64,000 nt of DNA from Rhodobacteraceae bacterium D3-12 (GTDB lineage: Bacteria; Pseudomonadota; Alphaproteobacteria; Rhodobacterales; Rhodobacteraceae): NCBI GenBank assembly GCA_025916135.1, contig CP104793.1, positions 3,286,001 through 3,350,000 of the forward strand, given 5' to 3'. Position numbers and translations under genes: made by a program. This document shows, piece by piece, positions 54,994 to 63,665 of this stretch. The notes beneath the pieces were generated by a model. It worked only from the letters and a program-made list of their open reading frames with translations. It did no database searches and was not told where the DNA came from. Position 1 is the first letter of the stretch; every line of letters begins with the position of its first letter.

Positions 54994-55377
54994 GGCTATG
55001 ACTTTCGGTTGCTTACAGCAGGCGCATTGCGCGTCTCTATGCTGCGGATGTCTCTTGAAACTGACACGACCCTCCGGTGCCGGGGGAGAGCACGACGCGC
55101 TGATCGCCGGCGCACGAACTTGTCGTCTCCAACGATAACCTCCGAAAGGAACCGATGGTCATGCCTCGGATTGCCGCTCGGCGCACGGGCGTTAACGCTT
55201 TGCTGATAATCGAACTGGCCGTTGCTCAATGGAAAGTTGGTCAATGGAAAAGTGACTGTGACATAGCACACCCCCGGGGCGTCAGCCCCGGTTCGCCCCC
55301 GACCCGCCCCCAGGGCGGGGGCGAATTCGCCCCCACCCTCGGGCCGGGGGCGACCCTCTGTTGCATACACGGTATGA
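54994..55377. other. Spacer between ureB and ureC with GC-rich palindromes
   Basis: No convincing gene is present. The left half is ordinary composition, while 55268-55350 is very GC-rich and holds a hairpin CCGGGGC-gtca-GCCCCGG and a perfect 18-bp palindrome GGGGGCGAATTCGCCCCC at 55317-55334. These could pause or end transcription between ureB and ureC, or act as RNA processing sites that set subunit ratios. Confidence 0.45.
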
Positions 55378-55683
55378 TCACAACGCCCCCATCACCTTTT
55401 GATTAAACCCGTAAACCTTGCGCGCCCCGCCCAGCGGGATCAACTGAACCTCGCGCCGCTGTCCCGGCTCGAACCGCACCGCCGTGCCTGACGCGATATC
55501 AAGCCGCATCCCCCGCGCCGCATCGCGATCAAATCCGAGCGCCGAATTGGTCTCGGCAAAATGGTAGTGGCTGCCCACCTGCACCGGCCTGTCACCGGTA
55601 TTGGCCACCATCAGCGTCACCACCTCGGCCCCGTCGTTCAGGGTCAAATCCCCGTCAGCAGGAAACAGCTCTCCGGGGATCAT
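55378..55683 (-). CDS. ureB: Urease beta subunit UreB
   Basis: This 101-residue subunit starts [18 protein letters not shown] and carries the family core [20 protein letters not shown] and [15 protein letters not shown]. It assembles with UreA and UreC. The start overlaps the stop of the small upstream gene (ATGA). Confidence 0.97.
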   Translation of the reverse strand: MIPGELFPADGDLTLNDGAEVVTLMVANTGDRPVQVGSHYHFAETNSALGFDRDAARGMRLDIASGTAVRFEPGQRREVQLIPLGGARKVYGFNQKVMGAL

Positions 55684-55858
55684 TTGCGCCGCCTCTTCAG
55701 CACGGCCACAGCCCCCGCCGCAGCAATGCTCAGCGCCCCGACCAACAGGGGGAGCCATACCGGATCATCGCCATGCGGGTGCATATGCAAATGCCCCCCT
55801 CATGCGCCAGCGCGGGCGTTGACGCCAAAACAAGAAGCAACGTCGTTCCATATCTCAT
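55680..55858 (-). pseudogene. Small His-rich membrane protein between ureA and ureB, frameshifted
   Basis: The ATG at 55858 has GGAGAG upstream and starts MRYGTTLLLVLASTPALAHE, a signal peptide. Adding one base to the C6 run at 55794-55799 gives [20 protein letters not shown] then [18 protein letters not shown], one membrane helix and a stop that overlaps the ureB start by four bases. The His-rich segment could bind nickel in the periplasm. Small genes of this kind occur inside some alphaproteobacterial urease operons (memory). Confidence 0.6.
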
Positions 55859-55870
55859 CTTTACTCTCCT

Positions 55871-56172
55871 TTAACGGATCGGATTGTGAACAGTGACAAG
55901 CTTGGTTCCATCGGGGAACGTCGCTTCGACCTGCACGTCGTGGATCATCTCCGCGATCCCCTCCATGCATTGATCTGCGGTGATAACCCCCGCCCCGGCC
56001 TCCATCAGGTCAGCCACCGAGCGCCCGTCGCGTGCCCCCTCAACCACCGCATCGGTGATCAAGGCAATCGCCTCGGGATGGTTCAACTTCACACCACGCG
56101 CCAACCGCTTGCGGGCCACTTCGGCGGCCATGGCGATCAACAGCTTGTCTTTTTCTCGGGGGTCAGGTTCAT
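55871..56172 (-). pseudogene. ureA: Urease gamma subunit UreA, frameshifted near the start
   Basis: The body of UreA is complete ([20 protein letters not shown] then [20 protein letters not shown]) and ends VTVHNPIR. The real start is ATG 56172 (MNLTP...). A base missing in the G5 run at 56158-56162 puts the first 11 codons out of frame, so the frame as written would start only at an internal codon. Restoring one base gives [15 protein letters not shown] and a normal 100-residue protein. UreA is the structural gamma subunit. The remainder is perfect, which supports a consensus error. Confidence 0.88.
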
Positions 56173-56173
56173 G

Positions 56174-56926
56174 TCATATCATCCAGCATCGAGGAAGCGT
56201 GCCGCCACTCAACCGGCGCAACACAGGGATCAAAGTCTTGCGAAGCTCGAAACTGTCCGCCGCCAACAGGCGGGCGACCAGCATGTCCTCGCCAATCAGG
56301 CTCACTCCGGCGGCACCCGCCAACAGCCCGCGCAACGGCTCCAGATGCGCCTCCGCGTCGCGGTTCACATAAACGACCGAAGCCATAGCCCCCGCGCCAG
56401 CGCCCGTCACCGGCCCGGCCATCTGGCGCTCGGCGTCACCGTTTAACGTCATCGCATCAAGGTACAGCGGCGCACCATCGCGCCAAATCTCGATCCGGTC
56501 ACGGAACCGGATGTCGTGCAACCGCTCGCCCATCGCCGCGCGGCCCAAGACAATCGGCTCAACCATCAACAGTGCCGCATCCGCCGCCATCTCGACATGC
56601 AACCGCCGGTCCAGCGCCGATCCTTCAAACAGAATGGTCTCCTGCGGCAGCCAACTTACCCGCGCGCCCTCGCCAACCGTCAGCCGGTTGCGCATCGTGC
56701 CCGTCAACCCCGGCTGGGCGCGATACGCCCGCTCACAGGCCTGCGTCGTCAGAGCCAGAGCCGTGCCCTGCCCCGCCCGCGCCGTCATGGCAAAGCGGTC
56801 CCCGCCGGTCACACCACCCGCCGTATTCAGGATAACCGCCTCAAGCGCATCACCCCCGGTTCTGGGGAACAGAAACTTCGACGATCCCGATTGCCGCATC
56901 TCGTCCAATCGGGACGCCCCGCGCAC
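56174..56926 (-). CDS. ureD: Urease accessory protein UreD
   Basis: UreD is the scaffold of the UreDFG complex that binds apo-urease. The conserved features are MRQSGSSKFLFPR, NTAGGVTGGDRF, QACERAYRA and SWLPQETILFEG. Homology continues upstream of the GTG at 56926 (SLQPRAEGALKLSSKHVRGA) to about 57000, but that stretch has no ATG, GTG or TTG before a TAG. The N terminus may therefore be affected by a base error, or the protein may be shorter than usual. It lies first in the operon, one base before ureA. Confidence 0.85.
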   Translation of the reverse strand: MRGASRLDEMRQSGSSKFLFPRTGGDALEAVILNTAGGVTGGDRFAMTARAGQGTALALTTQACERAYRAQPGLTGTMRNRLTVGEGARVSWLPQETILFEGSALDRRLHVEMAADAALLMVEPIVLGRAAMGERLHDIRFRDRIEIWRDGAPLYLDAMTLNGDAERQMAGPVTGAGAGAMASVVYVNRDAEAHLEPLRGLLAGAAGVSLIGEDMLVARLLAADSFELRKTLIPVLRRLSGGTLPRCWMI

Positions 56927-57394
56927 ATGTTTCGACGAAAGTTTGAGCGCCCCCTCGGCCCGGGGCTGAAGCGATGCCTCTGTAACAGGCGTTATCCGGC
57001 CAAGCTGTGTGATCGTCGCACCCTCGCGTGTCTAAATCTCGACACTGGTTGTTGCGGGCCACAGGCGACTGCACCACGGGATTCGCTGAAAATGCGGAAA
57101 TCGACACGTTTGCATGCTCAATTATTGGGCGGTCGCCCCGCTAATCGCCCAATAAGCGGGCGTTTGAGGCAAGCGCTCGGGATTGCCCCCCGCCGAATTT
57201 GCCAAAATCGCTGCGTTGCAGAAACGCTAACGCACCTTCGGGGGATCCGGATGTCTGGAATCGGGGGTGTGTGGCGACCATACGAATTGGAGCTCGGCCG
57301 GCCGCCACACGTATTGCAACACAAAGTTGCAGGGACAGCTAAGGGGACACCAAGCGCATGCGCAAGCCCCCCGCCGCCCTGTGAGGAGATGAAA
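56927..57394. promoter_or_regulatory. Divergent promoter region between urease and urea transporter operons
   Basis: About 390 bases separate the ureD reading frame from urtA. They hold an inverted repeat ATTGGGCG/CGCCCAAT (57124-57131 and 57146-57153), a TGCAAC/GTTGCA pair (57315-57331) and the GAGGAG ribosome site of urtA. Both operons must start here. I could not place a sigma-54 or NtrC site with confidence. Confidence 0.5.
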
Positions 57395-58675
57395 ATGACA
57401 TTAACAAAAAGCATTCTTGCCGGCACATTGGCCGTTGCCGGTTTCGCCGCACCTCTCGCGGCCGCCGAAGACACGATCAAGATCGGCGTGCTGCACTCGC
57501 TGTCCGGGACAATGGCGATTTCCGAAACCACGCTCAAAGACACCATGCTGATGCTGATCGACGAGCAGAACGCCAAAGGCGGGTTGCTCGGCAAAAAACT
57601 CGAAGCGGTCGTGGTCGACCCCGCCTCCGACTGGCCGCTCTTTGCCGAAAAAGCGCGCGAACTTCTGACCGTTCACAAGGTCGACGTGATCTATGGCAAC
57701 TGGACAAGCGTCAGCCGTAAATCCGTGCTGCCCGTGATCGAAGAACTCAACGGCCTGCTCTTCTACCCCGTTCAATACGAGGGCGAGGAAAGCTCGAAAA
57801 ACGTGTTCTACACCGGCGCCGCGCCCAACCAACAGGCGATCCCGGCCACCGATTACTTCCTCGAAGAACTCGGTGTCGAAAAATTCGCGCTTCTGGGCAC
57901 CGACTATGTCTATCCGCGCACCACGAACAACATCCTTGAAAGCTACCTGCAGCAAAAAGGCATCGCCAAGGAAGACATCTTTGTTAACTACACGCCCTTC
58001 GGCCATTCCGACTGGTCCAAGATCGTCGCCGATGTCGTGGCGCTCGGGGCCGATGGTAAAAAGGTCGGCGTGATCTCGACCATCAATGGCGACGCCAACA
58101 TTGGCTTCTACAAGGAACTCGCCGCCGCTGGTGTCTCTGCCGATGACATCCCCGTCGTTGCCTTCTCGGTCGGCGAAGAAGAGCTTTCGGGCCTCGACAC
58201 CGCCAACCTCGTTGGCCACCTCGCGGCATGGAACTACTTCCAGTCCGCCGAAGGCGATGCCAACACCGCCTTCATCAAAGCGTGGAAAGCCAAGATGGGC
58301 GAAGAACGCGTGACCAACGACCCGATGGAAGCCCATTACATCGGCTTCAACATGTGGGTGCAGGCGGTCGAAAAAGCCGGCACCACCGATGTCGATGCCG
58401 TGCGCACCGCGATGTATGGTCAAGAATTCCCCAACCTGACCGGCGGCACCGCCGTGATGCTGCCCAACCATCACCTCGCCAAACCGGTTCTGATTGGCGA
58501 GATCAAAGCCGACGGTCAATTTGACATCATCAGCCAAACCTCAGAAGTCCCCGGCGACGCTTGGACCGACTTCCTGCCTGAATCGGCTGTGCTCAAATCC
58601 GATTGGAAAGACCTCGGTTGCGGTATGTACAACACCGACACCAAGTCCTGCGTGCAGATCAAGTCGAACTACTGA
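57395..58675 (+). CDS. urtA: Urea ABC transporter substrate-binding protein UrtA
   Basis: This 426-residue periplasmic binding protein has a signal peptide (SILAGTLAVAGFAAPLAAAE) and the family start DTIKIGVLHSLSGTMAISE. Further conserved parts are YGNWTSVSRKSVLPVIEE, FYPVQYEGEESSKNVFYTG and TNDPMEAHYIGFNMWVQA. It binds urea and delivers it to UrtBC. The ATG at 57395 is chosen because GAGGAG lies six bases upstream; an ATG six bases earlier abuts that site. Confidence 0.95.
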   Translation: MTLTKSILAGTLAVAGFAAPLAAAEDTIKIGVLHSLSGTMAISETTLKDTMLMLIDEQNAKGGLLGKKLEAVVVDPASDWPLFAEKARELLTVHKVDVIYGNWTSVSRKSVLPVIEELNGLLFYPVQYEGEESSKNVFYTGAAPNQQAIPATDYFLEELGVEKFALLGTDYVYPRTTNNILESYLQQKGIAKEDIFVNYTPFGHSDWSKIVADVVALGADGKKVGVISTINGDANIGFYKELAAAGVSADDIPVVAFSVGEEELSGLDTANLVGHLAAWNYFQSAEGDANTAFIKAWKAKMGEERVTNDPMEAHYIGFNMWVQAVEKAGTTDVDAVRTAMYGQEFPNLTGGTAVMLPNHHLAKPVLIGEIKADGQFDIISQTSEVPGDAWTDFLPESAVLKSDWKDLGCGMYNTDTKSCVQIKSNY

Positions 58676-58738
58676 TCTTTGAAACCCGGAGGGGGCCATC
58701 CCGGCCCTCTCCATCTTCCCGCACGGGGCCCCACACAC

Positions 58739-60730
58739 ATGAAAACGCTCTTCACAGCGGTCTTCACGCTCTTTCTGACGTGCGTTGCGGCCTCCGCCCA
58801 AGTTTCTCAGGCCCAAGTTTCTCAGGACATCGCTCAAAACGCCGCGATCCAGCCGCTCTTGCAGGAACACGGCGCGCTCATCGCCAAAAGCTCGCGCCGC
58901 ACCATCGGCCCCGCGATCGACGCGATTGCCGCCAGCGACCTGCCACAGGCCAAAACCGTGCTTCAGGCTTGGGTCGAAAGAAACATGTGGATGCGCAAAT
59001 CCGACGGGCTTTTCTTTACCGCTCAAGAGGGTGACGCCAAAAGCTATACGCTGATCGACTTTGACACCGGCGCGCCCGTTGGCACAGCCGCCAAATCCGA
59101 TCTGAAACAGCTCAAACCCAACAGCGGCGTGCGCGCGATGATCTCGACCGCGCTGGTGAAATTCCAACTCACCGACCCGGACCCGGCCCGCCGCTGGGAC
59201 GCGCTCACCTCGATCAAACGTGACCCCGACGCCGCCCTGCTCGCGCCGCTGCGCGCCTCGCTCGCAATGGAAACTGACGCCGCACTTCTGGCTCAGAAAC
59301 AGCGCCTCGAACGCTTGCTCACCATCGCATTTGACGCTGACACCACGGCCCGCGTGACGGCCATTTCGGACATGTCCGGCGATCTCGGCGTTGATTTCCG
59401 CGCCACGCTCAACCCGCTGGTCGCCACCACCCGCCGCGTGGTCAAAGGCGACCCGCCACAAGACCTCAACATCGCCGCCCGCCTCACTCCGGGAGAGGAC
59501 GGCTTCTCGGAAACCGAAGCCTACGACTTGCTGGTTGCCAAAAACCTCGCCCTGCCGCGCATCACCCCTGATGCGATCCGCGCGGCCCTGTCCGAGAACA
59601 TAACAAACGGGCGCGTCGGCGGCGTTCCCCTTGCCCAGCTTGACGATGATGCCAACCGGCACAAAGCCTATGTTGCTCTGGTCAACGCCGGTCAGGCCCA
59701 AGCCTTCGCCACCGAACCCGAAGTCCGCGCCACCCTCGCCGCGCACAGCTTCTTTGACAGCTACGCCGAATCCTCGCGCACGGTCACAACCGCCGCGACC
59801 AAGGCGCTCGCCGATATTGACGTGAAGCTGGCCCTGAACCAGACCCTCGATTTGACGCTTGATGCGCTCTCGCTCGCGTCGATCTATTTCCTCGCTGCGA
59901 TTGGCCTCGCCATCACTTTTGGCGTCATGGGGGTTATCAACATGGCGCATGGCGAATTCATCATGATGGGGGCCTATACCGGCTATGTGGTGCAGCAAAT
60001 CATCCCGGATCACACCATTTCGATCCTTGTCGCTATCCCTCTGGCCTTTGCGGTGACCTTTGCCGCCGGTGTCGCGATGGAGCGGCTGGTGATCCGCTAT
60101 CTCTATGCCCGTCCGCTGGAAACGCTGCTGGCCACCTTCGGCATCTCCATCGCGCTGCAACAACTGGCCAAGAACATCTTTGGCACACAGGCCCGCCCGT
60201 TGACATCGCCGGGCTGGCTCGATGGGGCGCTGGTGATGAATGACGTGGTCTCGATCAGCTATATTCGCATCGCGATCTTCTTCCTCGCGCTGATTTTCCT
60301 TGGCGTTTACCTCTTCATCATCAAGCGCACGCGCCTCGGGCTCGAAACCCGCGCCGTCACGCAAAACCCGCATATGGCGGCGTCCATGGGTATCAATCCG
60401 GGGCGCGTCAACATGCTCACCTTCGGGCTCGGCTCGGGGATTGCGGGTGTCGCGGGCGTGGCGATTGGCCTCTTTGCCAAGGTCACCTCCGAACTCGGCT
60501 CCGACTACATCGTCCAGAGCTTTATGACCGTGGTGGTCGGCGGTGTCGGCAATATCTGGGGCACTCTGGCGGGGGCCGCAATGATCGGCTTCCTGCAAAA
60601 AGGGATCGAATGGCTGAACCCCTCCAACACACTGGCGGCCCAGACCTATATGATCATCTTCATCATCATTTTCATCCAATTCCGGCCACGGGGCATCATC
60701 GCCCTCAAAGGCCGCGCAGCGGGGGATTGA
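58739..60730 (+). CDS. urtB: Urea ABC transporter permease UrtB
   Basis: This 663-residue protein has a signal peptide and a periplasmic-facing N-terminal domain of about 370 residues, typical of the long form of UrtB, then a LivH-like permease domain (YFLAAIGLAITFGVMGVINM, AHGEFIMMGAYTGYVV, GVGNIWGTLAGAAMIG). A tandem AQVSQ repeat, two 15-base copies at about 58796-58825, follows the signal peptide. Stop and next start are 232 bases apart. Confidence 0.94.
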   Translation: MKTLFTAVFTLFLTCVAASAQVSQAQVSQDIAQNAAIQPLLQEHGALIAKSSRRTIGPAIDAIAASDLPQAKTVLQAWVERNMWMRKSDGLFFTAQEGDAKSYTLIDFDTGAPVGTAAKSDLKQLKPNSGVRAMISTALVKFQLTDPDPARRWDALTSIKRDPDAALLAPLRASLAMETDAALLAQKQRLERLLTIAFDADTTARVTAISDMSGDLGVDFRATLNPLVATTRRVVKGDPPQDLNIAARLTPGEDGFSETEAYDLLVAKNLALPRITPDAIRAALSENITNGRVGGVPLAQLDDDANRHKAYVALVNAGQAQAFATEPEVRATLAAHSFFDSYAESSRTVTTAATKALADIDVKLALNQTLDLTLDALSLASIYFLAAIGLAITFGVMGVINMAHGEFIMMGAYTGYVVQQIIPDHTISILVAIPLAFAVTFAAGVAMERLVIRYLYARPLETLLATFGISIALQQLAKNIFGTQARPLTSPGWLDGALVMNDVVSISYIRIAIFFLALIFLGVYLFIIKRTRLGLETRAVTQNPHMAASMGINPGRVNMLTFGLGSGIAGVAGVAIGLFAKVTSELGSDYIVQSFMTVVVGGVGNIWGTLAGAAMIGFLQKGIEWLNPSNTLAAQTYMIIFIIIFIQFRPRGIIALKGRAAGD

Positions 60731-60962
60731 GGACCATGCAACACGCAACCCACCCCTGCAACGCGCCCCAAACCAATCAGAGCACCCGGCCGCCAACGGC
60801 GGCCAGCGCCCGCACCGCCCCCCCACGGGGCGGGCGCTTGGCAAAGGCTCCGCAATCCGTTGACGACGCGCACACCCTCACGACCAAGGCATCCTTGAAC
60901 GCGCCCCGTGCGGCGCGGGCGCTGGCCTCGCTCTGCCATTCAAACCATCGGAGGGCCGCCCA
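60731..60962. other. Spacer between urtB and urtC
   Basis: The spacer holds a perfect hairpin GGCCGCC-AAC-GGCGGCC at 60788-60804 and a 76-codon frame from ATG 60736 whose stop overlaps the urtC start (ATGA). Its composition is Ala/Arg/Pro-rich without motifs. I rate the frame as a possible but unproven small gene. Confidence 0.35.
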
Positions 60963-62191
60963 ATGAACCGCTCCTTCATCGCCAAGAACCCCTCGATCCT
61001 CGTGTTCCTCGCCCTACTCGCGGTGTTCACCATCGTCGTCACGGCCCTGTCCGAAGGCGCGGGCGCGGGCTTTATCTCGACCAGCTTCATCAAGACGCTG
61101 GGCAAGACGCTCTGCCTCTGCCTCGTTGCCGTCGCGATGGACCTGATCTGGGGCTTCACCGGCATTCTCAGCCTCGGGCATTTCGCCTTCTTCGGCCTTG
61201 GCGGCTATATGATCGGCATGTGGCTGATGTACGAGCGCACGCGCCTGATCGTGGTCGACTCTCTGGCCCAATCCGACATCCCCGCAACCCCGACCGAAAT
61301 CACAGACGCCATCGGCAACCAGATCTTCGGCGTCGTCGGGGCAAGCGACTTTCCCTTGGTCTGGGCCTTCGCCGACAGCCTGTTTTTGCAACTCCTGCTC
61401 GTCGTTCTGGTGCCCGGCCTGCTCGCGCTCATCTTCGGCTGGCTCGCCTTTCGCAGCCGCGTGACAGGCGTCTACCTCTCGATCCTGACCCAAGCCATGA
61501 CCCTCGCTCTCGCGCTCTTTCTCTTTCAGAACGACAGCGGGCTGCGCGGCAACAACGGCCTCTCGGGCCTGCAAAACCTGCCCGGCGTCACGGCGTCACA
61601 GGATGCGGTCTCGCTCTGGTTCTTCTGGGCCTCGGCCCTCGCGCTGGCGCTCGGCTACATCCTCTCGGCATGGGTCGTGTCGGGCAAATTCGGCTCGGTC
61701 ATCCGCGGCATCCGCGATAACGAGGCACGCGTGCGTTTCTTGGGCTACTCGGTCGAAACCTATAAACTCGCGGTCTTCACGCTGACCGCCTGTATCGCCG
61801 CCATCGCAGGCGCGCTCTACTACCCGCAGGCGGGCATCATCAACCCGGCGGAAATCGCGCCGATCGCCTCGATCTACCTCGCGGTCTGGGTCGCGATTGG
61901 CGGGCGCGGGCGGCTCTATGGCGCGGTCATCGGCGCGGCCTTGGTCAGCTTGCTCTCGACATGGTTCACCGGCGGACAGGCCCCCGACATCAACCTCGGT
62001 TTTTACACCATCAAATGGGTCGATTGGTGGCTGGTGCTGCTCGGGCTGACCTTCGTCGCCTCCACGCTGTTCGCCCCCAAGGGGATCGGCGGGCTGATCG
62101 ACCATTTCTCCGACCGCCGCACCCCCAACCGCCATGGCGCCAACCTCGGCCCCGATGACGGTCCCTGCGCGAAAAGGAGGCCACTGAATGA
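60963..62191 (+). CDS. urtC: Urea ABC transporter permease UrtC, frameshift at the end
   Basis: LivM-like permease with KTLCLCLVAVAMDLIWGFTG, LSLGHFAFFGLGGYMIGM, GVYLSILTQAMTLALALF and WVAIGGRGRLYGAVIGA. As written the frame runs on to 62231 into urtD. Adding one C at 62163-62165 gives the end LREKEATE and a TGA that overlaps the urtD ATG by four bases, the usual spacing in this operon. The coordinates reflect this repaired end. Confidence 0.93.
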
Positions 62192-62928
62192 GCACGCTCC
62201 TCGAAGTCTCCGGCGTTTCCGTATCCTTTGACGGCTTCCACGCCATCAACAACCTCAGCTTCCAGATCGGCACCGCCGAAATGCGCGCCGTGATCGGCCC
62301 CAACGGCGCGGGCAAAACCACCTTTATGGACATCGTCACCGGTAAAACCCGCCCTGACGAAGGCCGCGTCATCTGGGGCGAAAAATCGGTCTCCCTGCTC
62401 AAGATGAGCGAAGCCAAAATCGCTCAGGCCGGGGTCGGTCGCAAATTCCAAAAACCCACCGTGTTCGAGGACCAGTCCGTCGAGGAAAACCTCCTCATGG
62501 CACTCAAAAAACCGCGCGGCTGGCTCTCGGTGCTCACCTTCCGGCCTGACAGCGACGATCTCGATCGCACCGCCGAACTCGCCTCCGAAATCGGCCTCTC
62601 CGACCAGCTCAAACGCAAATCGGGAGAGCTTAGCCATGGCCAGAAACAATGGCTCGAAATCGGTATGTTGCTGGCACAGGAACCGCGCCTCTTGCTGGTT
62701 GATGAACCCGCCGCCGGCATGACCCCGGCCGAGCGTGAACACACCACCGACATCCTTGTCGAGGCCGCCAAAACCCGCGCCGTCGTCGTGGTCGAACATG
62801 ATATGGAGTTCGTCCGCCGCCTGAATTGCAAGGTCACGGTGCTGCACGAAGGCTCGGTTCTCGCCGAAGGCAGCCTCGATCACGTGACCGCCAACCAAGA
62901 CGTCATCGACGTCTATCTGGGGCGCTAA
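62188..62928 (+). CDS. urtD: Urea ABC transporter ATPase UrtD
   Basis: LivG-like ATPase of 246 residues: Walker A GPNGAGKTT, Q-loop KFQKPTVFEDQSV, signature LSHGQKQWLEIGM (the SHGQ form typical of UrtD/LivG), Walker B LLLVDEPAAGMT and H-loop VEHDMEF. It powers uptake with UrtE. Confidence 0.96.
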   Translation: MSTLLEVSGVSVSFDGFHAINNLSFQIGTAEMRAVIGPNGAGKTTFMDIVTGKTRPDEGRVIWGEKSVSLLKMSEAKIAQAGVGRKFQKPTVFEDQSVEENLLMALKKPRGWLSVLTFRPDSDDLDRTAELASEIGLSDQLKRKSGELSHGQKQWLEIGMLLAQEPRLLLVDEPAAGMTPAEREHTTDILVEAAKTRAVVVVEHDMEFVRRLNCKVTVLHEGSVLAEGSLDHVTANQDVIDVYLGR

Positions 62929-62931
62929 GCC

Positions 62932-63627
62932 ATGCTGAAACTCGACAATCTCACCCTGCATTACGGCCATTCGCAAATCCTGCACGGCATCTCGATGGAG
63001 GCCGCGACGGGCGAGGTCACCTGCGTCATGGGCACCAATGGCGTGGGCAAGACCAGCCTGATCAAGGCGATCTCGGGCACCCATCCGCGCACCTCGGGCG
63101 AGGTCGCGCTTGACGGGCAATCGCTCGGCATCCTGCCCGCCAACAAGCTCGCCCATCTCGGCATCGCCTACGTCCCCCAAGGGCGCGAGGTTTTCCCCCT
63201 GATGACCGTGCGCGAGAACCTCGAAACCGGCTTCGTCTGCCTGCCCAAATCGGAACATTTCGTGCCCGACCATATATTCGAGCTGTTCCCTGTGCTGAAA
63301 GAAATGCAATCGCGTCGCGGCGGTGACCTTTCGGGTGGCCAGCAACAGCAACTCGCCATCGCCCGCGCCCTGATCACCAAGCCCAAGCTCTTGCTGCTTG
63401 ATGAGCCGACCGAAGGCATTCAGCCCAACATCATCCAACAGATCGGCAACGTCATCCGCCTGCTGCGCGACCAAGGCGAAATGGCCATCGTGCTGGTCGA
63501 ACAATACTTTGAATTCGCCTATGACCTTGCCGACCGTTTCGTCGTCTTGCGTCGCGGCGAGGTGATGCTCGAAGGCACCAAGGGGTCGCTCGACAAGGCA
63601 GAGGTGCTGAAATCCGTCTCGGTATGA
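62932..63627 (+). CDS. urtE: Urea ABC transporter ATPase UrtE
   Basis: LivF-like ATPase of 231 residues: Walker A GTNGVGKTS, YVPQGREVFP, signature LSGGQQQQLAIARAL, Walker B LLLLDEPTEGIQP and VEQYFEF as the H-loop region. The start ATG 62932 lies three bases after the urtD stop. It is the last gene of the operon in view. Confidence 0.96.
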   Translation: MLKLDNLTLHYGHSQILHGISMEAATGEVTCVMGTNGVGKTSLIKAISGTHPRTSGEVALDGQSLGILPANKLAHLGIAYVPQGREVFPLMTVRENLETGFVCLPKSEHFVPDHIFELFPVLKEMQSRRGGDLSGGQQQQLAIARALITKPKLLLLDEPTEGIQPNIIQQIGNVIRLLRDQGEMAIVLVEQYFEFAYDLADRFVVLRRGEVMLEGTKGSLDKAEVLKSVSV

Positions 63628-63665
63628 CCATAAGCGTCACCCGATGACCGACTGACCCTCTAACC

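Noticed and set aside
57121-57220. Sigma-54 promoter upstream of urtA
   Set aside because: GG and GC pairs are present but the spacing does not match the -24/-12 consensus.
58541-60844. 767-codon minus-strand frame opposite urtB
   Set aside because: It is a His/Asp/Gly-rich shadow of the well-supported permease gene.
60736-60966. Small gene between urtB and urtC
   Set aside because: ATGA overlap with urtC is suggestive, but the product is Ala/Arg/Pro-rich with no motif; reported only as part of the spacer.
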